From Methanobacteriota archaeon (GTDB lineage: Archaea > Halobacteriota > Methanomicrobia > Methanomicrobiales > Methanoculleaceae), in NCBI GenBank assembly GCA_023457135.1, contig JAEWMO010000148.1, forward strand, positions 1 through 21,478: 21,478 bases of DNA, in the 5' to 3' direction. This document shows positions 1 through 7,580 of this stretch, piece after piece; the first letter of the stretch is position 1; every line of letters starts with the position of its first letter. The position numbers and the translations under genes were made by a program. The notes below the pieces were generated by a model, which saw nothing but the letters and a program-made list of their open reading frames with translations, did no database searches and had not been told where the DNA came from.

Positions 1-1100
1 GGATGCTCGCGGCAGTCTCCCCCGATATCCCCCTGCAGGTGATGCGGTTCGTCCCCTTCGGCGACGCGGGTCTCGGGGAAGAGCCGACGATTTACGCAAG
101 TGAGGCGCTCTGCGACCGCCTCCGCGAAGTCCTCCCCTGGGTCTACCTCTTCAACTCGCCGGGCACGGCGCACCTGACGACCTCCTGCCCGGCCTGCGGG
201 AAGCCCTGCATCAAGCGGGAGTTCTTCGGCCCGATGGGCGCCCACCTTGCCGGAGAGGCCCGGACGACCTGTGCGTGCGGATACGTCCTCCCGGTCCGGG
301 GTTCCGCGAGCACCGAGGTATTCTACGAGCCCGGCATGATGGGCGGGTACCGGGTCACCCGGGGCCTCGAGATGGTCTGGGCGATCCTGGCCTGCCTCGG
401 CGTACAGGACCAGGCAGTCCTCGCCCGCACCTGGGGCGAGGTGCTCCGGGGCGGGATGCTTGGGAAGGAACTGCACGACCGGATGAACAACATCGATGCC
501 TACCTGGACCTCGTCATGGACTTCGCCCGCCGAACCGGCCGCGATGAGGCGGGGCGGGAACTCTCTACCTACATCCGGGAACGGCTGGACCTCATCAGGG
601 AGCAGACGGCAGACGCTCCGCGGCCGCGGGTCTACTACGCGATGGGCCACCCGCTCTTCGCCCTCAACCCCGGCCGATTCGAGGGGAAACTCGTGGAGGC
701 GGCCGGCGGCACCTACGTCAACCGGACAATCGGCCGGGAGGGAAAACCGGGCGTCAGCATCTCCCGGGAGGAGTTCGTCGCGCTCGCGCCGGAGTACCTC
801 TTCACGTCGGGGTTCCTCACCTCCACGGCGGAGGACACCCTCCGCTACTGCGCGGAGCACGACCTCGACGTGCCGGCGGTCCGGGACGGGCGGGTCTATG
901 CGATGCATCCTTCCTGGGACTTCGGAAGCCCCCGGTGGATCCTGGGGCTGATGGCGATTGCAAACGCCCTCCACCCGGAACTCTTTGCATTCAGGATCGA
1001 CGAGGAGGCAGATACCTTCTACCGCCGGTTCTACGGGGTGCCCTACCGGGCGGCAGCCGCCAACCGCTCGTTCGCCCGGCCGGGGGCGGAGTGGCGGTAG
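1..1100 (+). CDS. Radical SAM-type (AmrS-like) C-terminal region fused to a periplasmic-binding-protein-like domain (5' partial)
   Basis: The reading frame is open at the left edge, so the ATG at base 3 is probably an internal methionine and the catalytic radical SAM core lies outside the window. Visible residues 1-100 resemble the C-terminal part of AmrS/PflA-like radical SAM proteins: a VMRFVPFGD strand, then LFNSPG, then a zinc-ribbon-like CPACG (C62, C65) paired with CACG (C90, C92). Residues about 105-345 resemble the TroA/BtuF-type binding-protein fold of FepB-like proteins: PRVYYAMGHP opens the second lobe, then EEFVALAPEYLF, DGRVYAMHPSWDFGSPRW and a tail typical of the family (FYRRFYG). 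No signal peptide or membrane segment separates the two parts, so the binding-protein domain appears to be cytoplasmic, unlike transporter-associated relatives. The ligand is unknown; iron chelates or corrinoids are guesses from the fold. Domain assignment is by recognition of motifs and was not computed. Confidence 0.72.
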   Translation, partial: MLAAVSPDIPLQVMRFVPFGDAGLGEEPTIYASEALCDRLREVLPWVYLFNSPGTAHLTTSCPACGKPCIKREFFGPMGAHLAGEARTTCACGYVLPVRGSASTEVFYEPGMMGGYRVTRGLEMVWAILACLGVQDQAVLARTWGEVLRGGMLGKELHDRMNNIDAYLDLVMDFARRTGRDEAGRELSTYIRERLDLIREQTADAPRPRVYYAMGHPLFALNPGRFEGKLVEAAGGTYVNRTIGREGKPGVSISREEFVALAPEYLFTSGFLTSTAEDTLRYCAEHDLDVPAVRDGRVYAMHPSWDFGSPRWILGLMAIANALHPELFAFRIDEEADTFYRRFYGVPYRAAAANRSFARPGAEWR

Positions 1101-1110
1101 GCAGGGCACC

Positions 1111-1126
1111 GGGTCCCTGATTTTTT
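1111..1126 (+). terminator. Putative T-run terminator after the radical SAM fusion gene
   Basis: A run of six T residues at 1121-1126 lies about 20 bases after the stop codon, preceded by a GC-rich GGGTCCC. Archaeal RNA polymerase can terminate at oligo-T without a strong hairpin, so this is a plausible stop for the upstream gene. No experimental support. Confidence 0.4.
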
Positions 1127-1207
1127 ACCGAAAACGCCAGAGGGCAGCGGCAATCAACATTAATTCACTTAACGCGATCATTCTTCAAAAAGAACGTTTG
1201 AGAATTG

Positions 1208-1214
1208 TTTTATT
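1208..1214 (+). promoter_or_regulatory. Putative TATA element for the C45 lipoprotein gene
   Basis: TTTTATT lies in an A/T-rich patch and is centred about 27 bases before the ATG at 1238. This spacing would place transcription initiation at or next to the start codon, giving a leaderless mRNA, which agrees with the lack of a clear Shine-Dalgarno there. The remainder of the 137-base gap (1101-1237) shows no gene. Confidence 0.45.
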
Positions 1215-1237
1215 CTCCCCTGTTACATGCAGAAGTA

Positions 1238-3058
1238 ATGACTCAGGTACCTGAGCGCCTTTTGCGCGTATACCGGCCGGCGTGCATCGTCGGCGTACTG
1301 ATCCTCATCATCGTCACTGCGGGCTGCACGAACACCGCCATCCCAACCGGTGGAGATTCCATCTCAGGGAGTGTGGCAGGGGATTACGCGGGAGGAACAA
1401 TCTACGTTGCGGCGATCGACGCCGCAGCATATTCGGTGTCGGAGATCAGGGTCATGGAGACCGGGGAGCATCCCGAACGCTCGAAGTACGTCAGCGGCTT
1501 TGCCGCGCTCGATGCGCCGGGGGAGTACGTCATCTCCGGGCTTGCCCCCGGCAACTACACCGTCTACGCCTGGGCGGACACCGACAATAACGGCCGGATC
1601 GATCACCTCGACTACCGCGACCCGACCGGGTGGTACTGCACCCCATCGCACCTTACCCCCGTCCGGGTCGCCGTTACCCCGGGGAACGCCGCGACCGGAA
1701 TCGACGTAACCCTCGTCGCCCCGACGCCCTACCCCGACGAGGAGACGAACGTCACCGTCGGCAGCGGCGGCGGAAGGCTCACGGTCCAGAAGGGCTGTCA
1801 CGTTCTCCAGGTATGGGGAACGCCGGAGGAGCGGGCGTATGCCTATGGCTACCTCTGCGGCCCGCAGATCAGGGACTGGATCGACTACGTCCTGATCGAG
1901 TCGTTCATGCAGTCGCCCGCCGACTACGAGGACCTCTTCATCCCCTACATAGAGGAGCACATGGCACCGGCAAACCCGACGTATATGGCCGAGCTCGACG
2001 CCATGCTCGCCGGGATGGCTGCAAGCGGCACGGATCTCTACCTCTCGTCGGTTTCGCGGAACCTCACCCGCTACGACCTCCTCGCGGAGAACACGTATGA
2101 CTTCATGCTCTACTACAAACTCTACGGCCTCATGATGGGCAATCTCGGCATCAACCGCACCGTGACCGGCGACGCCGGCGTGTCGCCGCACCTCTGCACG
2201 AGCGCGATCGCCTGGGGCAACCTGACGGAGAACGACGAGCTCGCCGGCGGGCTAATCCACGGCAAGAACATGGACGGCGAGAACGACCTGCGGAAGGTCA
2301 CGGTGAACAGCCTGCTCGTCATCGCGACCGACCCGGGTCAGGGCGCGAAACGCACGGTCGGGATAGACTGGCCCGGGTTCATCGGGACGTTCAGCGGCAT
2401 GAACGAGGACGGCCTTGTGCTCGTGCCCCACTCGTCGCCGTCGATCCCGGACTGGAACGCGACCGACCTCGTGCCCACCAACTTCCTCTTCATGGATACG
2501 CTCAGGAGCGAGAGCGACGTTGCCGGGGCGTGGGCCTACTGGGAGAAGGCGAACGGGACCAGGACCGGCGGGAACAACGCAGGGGTCTCAGCACCCTACG
2601 GGAACGGGACGGGAAGCGTCCCGGCGGCCTTCGAGACGGACTCCTACGGCGGCGCGGTGCGAGGACCGGGCGTCGTCGAGCCGGGCGACTGCCTCTTGAT
2701 CGCGAACAACTACTACCTCTACCGGGGCGTCTATCCCCCCGCCGTCGAGCGGGTGGACGGCTACCACGCCGAAGTCAGGCCCACCGACTACCGCTACCAG
2801 AACATGCTCGCCCTCCTCGACGGCTACCGGAAGGAGGAGAGAACCATCGGCACGCCCGAGATGATCGCGCTCATGCAGTCGGCGTCCGTCTCGGAGGAGT
2901 ACCAGGGCACCACCGAGTACACCTTCATCGCGTACCCGGACGCGGGTGCATTCGCCGTTGCAAAAGAGGATCTCGCGGCGGGAATCCTGGATGCACCGTT
3001 TGCGAACTTCACGCACTTTGACTTCGATGAAGTGTTCGAGCGGCCCTCCCCGGCGTGA
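1238..3058 (+). CDS. Surface lipoprotein with C45-type (acyltransferase/peptidase, Ntn-hydrolase) domain
   Basis: The 606-residue protein begins at ATG 1238; the upstream TTG at 1205 would add eleven residues ahead of the signal peptide and is less likely. A basic, then hydrophobic N-terminus (VGVLILIIVTAGC) ends in a lipobox with Cys30, so the mature protein should be lipid-anchored outside the cell. Residues about 40-160 form a small beta-rich region with GLAPGNYTVYAW, typical of carboxypeptidase-regulatory-like domains, and contain DTDNNGRID, a calcium-loop-like motif. From about residue 175 onward the protein resembles the C45 acyl-CoA:6-APA acyltransferase/phospholipase B-like group: candidate nucleophile Cys320 in HLCTSAIAWGN, then GLIHGKNMDGE and MNEDGLVLVPHSS. 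In known members the nucleophile is freed by autoproteolysis. At least nine N-x-T sequons support an exported glycoprotein. The substrate cannot be read from the sequence; a peptide, N-acyl or lipid amide bond is likely. Confidence 0.75.
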   Translation: MTQVPERLLRVYRPACIVGVLILIIVTAGCTNTAIPTGGDSISGSVAGDYAGGTIYVAAIDAAAYSVSEIRVMETGEHPERSKYVSGFAALDAPGEYVISGLAPGNYTVYAWADTDNNGRIDHLDYRDPTGWYCTPSHLTPVRVAVTPGNAATGIDVTLVAPTPYPDEETNVTVGSGGGRLTVQKGCHVLQVWGTPEERAYAYGYLCGPQIRDWIDYVLIESFMQSPADYEDLFIPYIEEHMAPANPTYMAELDAMLAGMAASGTDLYLSSVSRNLTRYDLLAENTYDFMLYYKLYGLMMGNLGINRTVTGDAGVSPHLCTSAIAWGNLTENDELAGGLIHGKNMDGENDLRKVTVNSLLVIATDPGQGAKRTVGIDWPGFIGTFSGMNEDGLVLVPHSSPSIPDWNATDLVPTNFLFMDTLRSESDVAGAWAYWEKANGTRTGGNNAGVSAPYGNGTGSVPAAFETDSYGGAVRGPGVVEPGDCLLIANNYYLYRGVYPPAVERVDGYHAEVRPTDYRYQNMLALLDGYRKEERTIGTPEMIALMQSASVSEEYQGTTEYTFIAYPDAGAFAVAKEDLAAGILDAPFANFTHFDFDEVFERPSPA

Positions 3059-3069
3059 CGGGAGGACCC

Positions 3070-3081
3070 ACTGCTCTTTTT
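3070..3081 (+). terminator. Putative T-run terminator after the C45 lipoprotein gene
   Basis: Five T residues (3077-3081) follow 18 bases after the stop codon, in the convergent gap between this gene and the leftward hemK gene. The complementary strand has a pyrimidine-rich stretch at about 3130-3143 which could end the leftward transcript. The rest of the 125-base gap shows no gene. Confidence 0.4.
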
Positions 3082-3183
3082 ACCGGGCATCAAGCCATCT
3101 GAACCGGATCGTCACTCACGCAGAGTCATGAAAAGAGAGAAGGGTGTTTTACAGACTTTGCGCGAGACCGCGATCTGCGAGCC

Positions 3184-3750
3184 TCACGTCCCCATCCGGC
3201 AGAGGTCCCGCATCGCCCGGAGGACATAGAGGGTCTCGCCCTCGACCTTCTCCTCGTCGACGATGAACGAGACGAACCCCGCCCGGGCGAAGACCCCCCG
3301 GACTTCGTCAACTCCGGTCAGTGAGGAGACGAGGAGAAGGATACGCCCGAAGGGCGAGAGCACCCTCCCGGCATCCGCGACGAACCGCTCGATCACGACC
3401 CTTCCTGTCGGCCCGCCGTCGAGGGCGTACTCCAGCCAGTCGTCGATCCGCTCTTCGGGGGCCGTCGGGAGGTAGGGCGGATTGAAGAGGATGAGGTCGA
3501 AGGGGCCACAGAGCCCCGAGAAGAGATCGGTCCTGACCGCCGCGACCCCGCGCGAGCGGGCGTATTCCACCGCGTGGGGGTTGATATCGGTCGCGACGAC
3601 GGCCGCCGCCCGGCCAAGAAGCCCGGCCGCAACGTAGCCGCTCCCGGTCCCGACCTCGAGCACCCTGTCGGTCGACTGGACCTCTCCGAGCGCCGCCCGG
3701 AGGAGGAGGAACGAGTCCTCGGCCGGGGGATAGACCTGATCGGGGAGCAT
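3184..3750 (-). CDS. hemK: HemK/Mtq2-type protein (glutamine-N5) methyltransferase
   Basis: A 188-residue class I methyltransferase with the SAM-binding loop LEVGTGSGYVA (residues 31-41), an acidic ATDIN after strand 2 and the diagnostic NPPY at 90-93, which binds the target glutamine amide in HemK/PrmC proteins. It lacks the N-terminal helical domain of bacterial PrmC, as in archaeal and eukaryotic Mtq2/HEMK2, whose known substrate is the GGQ glutamine of the class I release factor. The chosen ATG at 3750 has GGGAG about eight bases upstream. An in-frame TTG at 3756 would overlap the rsmA stop and has no spaced ribosome site. It is the last gene of the long leftward cluster, directly after rsmA, so release-factor and rRNA methylation share a transcript. 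Archaeal Mtq2 needs Trm112, which is not encoded here. Confidence 0.88.
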   Translation of the reverse strand: MLPDQVYPPAEDSFLLLRAALGEVQSTDRVLEVGTGSGYVAAGLLGRAAAVVATDINPHAVEYARSRGVAAVRTDLFSGLCGPFDLILFNPPYLPTAPEERIDDWLEYALDGGPTGRVVIERFVADAGRVLSPFGRILLLVSSLTGVDEVRGVFARAGFVSFIVDEEKVEGETLYVLRAMRDLCRMGT

Positions 3751-3752
3751 CC

Positions 3753-4526
3753 TCAACTCCCGGCGAGCATGTTTGCAATCAGCGCGAACTCCTCAAGCGC
3801 CAGGTCTTCGGGCCGCCGCTGGAGGAGGTCGTCGGGGAGTTCTGCCAACGCCCGCTCGATCGCGCCGGGAGCAAACGCATCATCCCCGAGTTTGAGCGCC
3901 TTCCGGACGGTTTTTCGCCGGTGGGAGAAAAGCACCCGGACGACGTCGGCATAGACCTTCCGGTCAGCGATCGGGTAGGGCGGTTCGTGCGGGGTGATCC
4001 GGACCACCCAGGACCGGACCTGCGGCCTCGGCCGGAAGGAGGCGGGCGAGAGCTCGAGGATGGGCTTGACCGACGCATAGGTCTGGACCATCACCGAGAG
4101 TCGGCCCACATCCGAGGTCCCCGGCCGGGCAATCATCCGCTGGGCAAACTCCTTCTGATACATCAGGACCGCGACCTCAAACCCGATCTCAAGGAGGCGG
4201 AAGGTGATCTTTGAGGAGACAGAATAGGGGAGGTTTGCGACGACAAGATCGAACGGCGGGATATCCACCTTCTTTGCGTCGCCGGGGACGATCTCGAGCC
4301 GGCCTTCCTCAATCTCGTCAGCGAAGGCTATCTCAAGTTCTTCCACAAGAGCATGGTCGATCTCGACCGCGATGACGTGTGCACCCCGGTCGAGAAGGGC
4401 GCGGGTGAGGATCCCCTCACCGGGCCCGATCTCGAGCACCCGCCGGCCGGAGACCTCGACGGAACCGGCAATCCTCTCGACGGCCCTCCGGTCGACGAGG
4501 AAATGCTGATCTCTTGGAGCGCTCAT
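3753..4526 (-). CDS. rsmA: 16S rRNA dimethyladenosine transferase (KsgA/Dim1)
   Basis: The 257-residue protein has the full KsgA/Dim1 layout: QHFLVD near the N-terminus (residues 7-12), motif I LEIGPGEGIL (31-40), AVEID (53-57), PGDAKK (81-86) and the catalytic NLPY (98-101), followed by a C-terminal helical domain with FSHRRKTVRKAL. It dimethylates the two adjacent adenosines in the 3'-terminal helix of 16S rRNA late in small-subunit assembly. Its ATG overlaps the stop of the upstream DUF655 gene as ATGA (4523-4526), implying coupled translation. The rpoF, DUF655, ksgA order is a familiar archaeal arrangement. Length and motifs are normal for the family. Confidence 0.96.
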   Translation of the reverse strand: MSAPRDQHFLVDRRAVERIAGSVEVSGRRVLEIGPGEGILTRALLDRGAHVIAVEIDHALVEELEIAFADEIEEGRLEIVPGDAKKVDIPPFDLVVANLPYSVSSKITFRLLEIGFEVAVLMYQKEFAQRMIARPGTSDVGRLSVMVQTYASVKPILELSPASFRPRPQVRSWVVRITPHEPPYPIADRKVYADVVRVLFSHRRKTVRKALKLGDDAFAPGAIERALAELPDDLLQRRPEDLALEEFALIANMLAGS

Positions 4527-5086
4527 TTCGACGTAAAGACGTGATACTTCTCTTCCGGATCCTCGATCTCATGCAGGATCCGGCTGACGATCATCCGGTC
4601 GGGGTGCGGGAGCGACTTGATCCGCCCTGAGATATCAGCGAAGCTCTCAAACGGCTTCTTCCCCCGCTGCTCGATTATCTCCCACATCAGTTTCTTCCCG
4701 ATGCCGGGAAGCAGGTGCAGCATATGGAACTTCGGCGTGATCGGGACGGACTTGTTGAAGAAGTCAACGAACCGCGGCTCGTTCTCGCGGACGATCTGCT
4801 CGACCACGAACGGCAGCTCAAGCTTCGCCGTCGCCGTAAGGTCTTCGTAGCTCATCCGCCGCTTGACCCGCTCGATCTTCTCCCGCTCCGCATCGCCGAT
4901 GTAGACCCGGTCGTAGATCTGGATATCCGCGCCCGCCTTGGGGACGAGCTCGAGCAGCTTGAACTGGTCGACCCCGACGGCGAGGACGACCGGCTCGCGC
5001 TTGTAGACAGGACGCTGGTCGGTCGCATACCCCATCGGGAGGATATCGATGACTACAGCGTTCTCCTCTTTCCTTTCGGTCTTCAT
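4523..5086 (-). CDS. DUF655 family protein with helix-hairpin-helix motif
   Basis: A 187-residue archaeal DUF655 protein. The N-terminal third is beta-rich with the phrases VVIDILPMGY and KAGADIQIYDRVYIG, suggestive of an OB/S1-like nucleic-acid-binding fold. The C-terminal part contains a helix-hairpin-helix at about 122-153 (HLLPGIGKKLMWEIIEQRG). Such proteins are predicted RNA- or DNA-binding factors without established function. ATG 5086 is preferred over GTG 5095 because GGGGTGG lies six bases upstream of the ATG. It sits between rpoF and rsmA, a position shared in many euryarchaea, so a role in rRNA maturation or in linking transcription with ribosome assembly is a reasonable inference only. 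Confidence 0.88.
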   Translation of the reverse strand: MKTERKEENAVVIDILPMGYATDQRPVYKREPVVLAVGVDQFKLLELVPKAGADIQIYDRVYIGDAEREKIERVKRRMSYEDLTATAKLELPFVVEQIVRENEPRFVDFFNKSVPITPKFHMLHLLPGIGKKLMWEIIEQRGKKPFESFADISGRIKSLPHPDRMIVSRILHEIEDPEEKYHVFTSK

Positions 5087-5103
5087 AGACGCCACCCCTT
5101 CAA

Positions 5104-5454
5104 TCAGAAGTGAGTCATTACCAGGTCGAGGATCTCGTCTAGCTCTTCCGTCGTAAGGTTGAATCGTTCTTTGGCGTAGATTGCACGCAGCTCGTCCCGG
5201 GTCCGGGGCATCAGGTTCGCGATGCGGAAGGCGATATCCTCCTTCATCTTCTCGAGCTTCATGAGCTCGTCGACGAGGTCGCGGGCCTTCTCAGAAGTCG
5301 TCTTTGAGAGGTGGTTGGCATGCTCGATGCTCTTACGAAGTTCGTAGGACATCTCCTCGCCGGACTCAAGCCGGGCTGCCTCCACACTGAGGAGTGTATC
5401 ACGCAGTTCGGGAAGCAGCATCCGCTCTTCGCTAACGATCCGTTTTACCTTCAT
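5104..5454 (-). CDS. rpoF: DNA-directed RNA polymerase subunit F (Rpo4)
   Basis: The 116-residue protein matches archaeal Rpo4/RpoF (homologue of eukaryotic Rpb4 and Rpc9), which pairs with Rpo7 in the RNA polymerase stalk and helps open-complex formation and RNA binding. Recognisable are the N-terminal strand KVKRIVSEE, the amphipathic helices around SYELRKSIEHANHLSK, and the HRDC-like C-terminal half ending in FNLTTEELDEILDLV. ATG 5454 is chosen because GGTGAT lies just upstream; TTG or GTG starts at 5466/5463 would use that same motif as coding sequence. It follows rpl21e closely and precedes the DUF655 gene by 17 bases. Confidence 0.92.
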   Translation of the reverse strand: MKVKRIVSEERMLLPELRDTLLSVEAARLESGEEMSYELRKSIEHANHLSKTTSEKARDLVDELMKLEKMKEDIAFRIANLMPRTRDELRAIYAKERFNLTTEELDEILDLVMTHF

Positions 5455-5476
5455 GCCAATCACCAACTGATGAGGA

Positions 5477-5770
5477 TTATACTTTCTGCGCTTTTAGATG
5501 TTGCGGTCTCGCAATCACCTGTTTCATCGTCTCTCCATCCCTGATTTCGAGGAGCCAGGCGCGTCCGCGCTGCCCGATGACCGTGCCGGTCTTACCGTGG
5601 AATCTCCTGTGGGGCATCCCCTTCTGGACACTCGGCTCGACCACAACGTGCACCTTCTGCCCGATCTCGAAATTCTGGATCACCGAGGTGACCGGGGGAA
5701 TACCGCGTCTTCGGAGGTCCTTCTTGAACTTATACCGCGTCTTCTTGCGTGGTCCATTATGATGTGCCAT
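5477..5770 (-). CDS. rpl21e: 50S ribosomal protein L21e
   Basis: The 97-residue basic protein is a full-length L21e. It opens with MAHHNGPRKKTRYKFKKDLR and includes the SH3-like barrel segment GQKVHVVVEPSVQKGMPHRR followed by FHGKTGTVIGQRGRAW, the signature of this family. It is a component of the archaeal and eukaryotic large subunit. Its ATG lies two bases after the pus10 stop and the ribosome site GGTGAG is formed by the last codons of pus10, so the two are probably translated in tandem. Confidence 0.97.
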   Translation of the reverse strand: MAHHNGPRKKTRYKFKKDLRRRGIPPVTSVIQNFEIGQKVHVVVEPSVQKGMPHRRFHGKTGTVIGQRGRAWLLEIRDGETMKQVIARPQHLKAQKV

Positions 5771-5772
5771 GA

Positions 5773-7011
5773 TTACTCACCATACTCGTTCGCTGTTTTG
5801 ACCAGCACTACATCGAGGCTGACAACACGTGCGGTGCGCCCCAGGATCTGGGCGAGGCTGGGCTGGGTTCTGCCGCTGTCACCCGATACCAGTTCTTTGA
5901 TGTACAGGCCTGCTTCGCCGACGACTTCCACCCAGTATCTGTCGTCTTCTCTGCCCGTACACCGGATATCGAGGACCTGCCGTTCCCGAACTTTATCTGC
6001 CCGTCGGTGTGACACCCGCAGGGGGGTGCGCTGTCGTATCGTTACACCTTTTAACTGATCGAGGGCCGCTCCGAACTCCTCTGGCGTTACGGAGGCGTCT
6101 GTCTCGACCAGGATCCTGTATTTTTTATGCGCTTTGTCTGATTTAAGACTTTGCACAGTCTTCCGGTCTGCCCATCCGGTCAGGTGGACCGCCACCCGGC
6201 CGTCGGCGTTCCGGTTGATCTCTTCCTCAAGAACCGCGAGGTCCACCGACCGCTTCCGGGGCGACTCGACCTCCATCACGAAGGGGCGGCCCGACCCGAG
6301 CATCCGTGCATCGATATCCTCCCGGCCGGCGCCGTGGAGGACGGCGTTCTCGGCGTCGAAGGCCTCGATGACCGGCCGGCCGATCAACTCTTCGACAGAG
6401 TCCGCGTACTGCTTGCCGGTGAAGTCGCACATCTCGCACCCGGCTCCCCGGCAGTTCCGGCAGTCCCAGTGGGTCTGCGGGATCCCCCGCTCGTACTTCA
6501 GGTAGCGGCCGACAAAGTAGATGGGGTTGACCTGAACCTCGACGGTCCCTTCAGCGAGGTCGAGGATCACGACGATGTCGGGACGCTTGAGATCGGCAAC
6601 CTTTCCGGTCAGCGCCGAGACGGCTTTGCCGACCTCGCGGTTCATCTCGGCCTTCAGCGGCTCGGGATCGCGGAGACCGAGATCGCTCCAGACCATCTCC
6701 TCGCTCTCGGCCACAAGCGGCGGCACCCTCGTCCCGACGAGGAACGTCGCGAACTCCAGCCCCTGCACCGCTTCCACGATCTTTGCCGCCCACTCGTCGA
6801 CGCGGTAGAGCTCGCCGCCGCAGATCCAGCAGGACCCGTGGTCAGGCTCCCGGTGGGGCTCGTTTGTCGCAAGCTCGCGCGTGATCCGCAAGGCCCGCCC
6901 CCGCTCCTCGTTCGTCAGCCCAAACGACCGCTTCCCGAAGAACCGGCCGAGACACCGGTTGCAGGTCTCGCCATATCCAAGAATCGCTTCTACCTCTTCC
7001 ATGATATCCAT
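5773..7011 (-). CDS. pus10: tRNA pseudouridine synthase Pus10
   Basis: A 412-residue Pus10, the archaeal enzyme that makes pseudouridine at position 54, and also 55, in the T-loop of tRNA. The N-terminal THUMP-containing half has C17-x2-C20 (CNRCLGRFFG) and C61-x2-C64 (CWICGG), a zinc site. A second Cys cluster, CRNCRGAGCEMCDFTGK (184-200), precedes the catalytic domain. The catalytic loop is GREDIDARMLGSGRPF, with Asp232 aligned to the TruA-type aspartate. YIKELVSGDSGRTQPS (370-385) is the conserved C-terminal motif. ATG 7011 has GGAGGG seven bases upstream and overlaps the trmY stop by one base (TGATG). The upstream neighbour TrmY methylates the pseudouridine-54 product, so the pair forms a two-step pathway. 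Confidence 0.95.
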   Translation of the reverse strand: MDIMEEVEAILGYGETCNRCLGRFFGKRSFGLTNEERGRALRITRELATNEPHREPDHGSCWICGGELYRVDEWAAKIVEAVQGLEFATFLVGTRVPPLVAESEEMVWSDLGLRDPEPLKAEMNREVGKAVSALTGKVADLKRPDIVVILDLAEGTVEVQVNPIYFVGRYLKYERGIPQTHWDCRNCRGAGCEMCDFTGKQYADSVEELIGRPVIEAFDAENAVLHGAGREDIDARMLGSGRPFVMEVESPRKRSVDLAVLEEEINRNADGRVAVHLTGWADRKTVQSLKSDKAHKKYRILVETDASVTPEEFGAALDQLKGVTIRQRTPLRVSHRRADKVRERQVLDIRCTGREDDRYWVEVVGEAGLYIKELVSGDSGRTQPSLAQILGRTARVVSLDVVLVKTANEYGE

Positions 7012-7580
7012 CAGGCTTCCCTCCGGTCCATCTCGTTTAAGAGAACGGTGATAGTGTGATCGGCGTGCAGCGACCGCGGCCCCACCGAGTAACTGTGATA
7101 CCCCTCGACCAGGCTCTCCTCCTCGGCCGTGAGGTTGTGGTGGTCGGAGAGGAGATAGTTCTCCGGGAGCTCTGCGGCCGTCCGGATGTCCTCCCCGCCC
7201 TCGTCGAGGACCACAAACGGAAACTCGGCGAGAAGCCGTGAGAGCCCGCCGCGGCGGATGTAGACTCCCGGCGTCGACTCCCGGAACTCGTCCCCGCAGG
7301 GGATCGCGAGCGCCTTCTTGATCAGCGCGGCGCTGCTCCGCTCGTCCGGCGAGAGGTAACGGACCTCGCTTCCCCTGAAGAGAACGGTCTTCTCAGGCCC
7401 GGGCTCCCCGCAGAGGATGAGGTAACACTCGACGTCGCGCCGGAGATCGTGGGAGAGGAAGAACGAAGAGTTGACAGAGCGGCAGAGGACATCCATCCTC
7501 CCGCCGCTGCCCGGCAGATCGTTGAGGCTGAAGGCGGCGCTCGTTGTGGCCAGGTGGCCCACGATGGCAAAACGCTTCAT
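7011..7580 (-). CDS. trmY: tRNA (pseudouridine54-N1)-methyltransferase TrmY
   Basis: A 189-residue SPOUT-class methyltransferase of the TrmY (formerly DUF358) family. It opens with KRFAIVGHLATTS and ends with the knot region NYLLSDHHNLTAEEESLVEG and YSVGPRSLHADHTITVL. The family transfers a methyl group from SAM to N1 of pseudouridine-54 in archaeal tRNA, giving m1-pseudouridine, the archaeal counterpart of ribothymidine. The substrate is produced by Pus10, encoded directly downstream with a one-base overlap. Its ATG abuts the srp54 stop with no spacer (TAGATG). Length and motifs are normal. Confidence 0.95.
   Translation of the reverse strand: MKRFAIVGHLATTSAAFSLNDLPGSGGRMDVLCRSVNSSFFLSHDLRRDVECYLILCGEPGPEKTVLFRGSEVRYLSPDERSSAALIKKALAIPCGDEFRESTPGVYIRRGGLSRLLAEFPFVVLDEGGEDIRTAAELPENYLLSDHHNLTAEEESLVEGYHSYSVGPRSLHADHTITVLLNEMDRREA

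Noticed and set aside
1205..1237. Upstream TTG start for the C45 lipoprotein
   Set aside because: It would add eleven residues before the signal peptide and place the TATA-like element inside the coding sequence; ATG 1238 is simpler.
1364..2191. 275-residue open frame on the - strand
   Set aside because: Antisense to the lipoprotein gene; Val, Gly and Asp-rich shadow translation with no motif.
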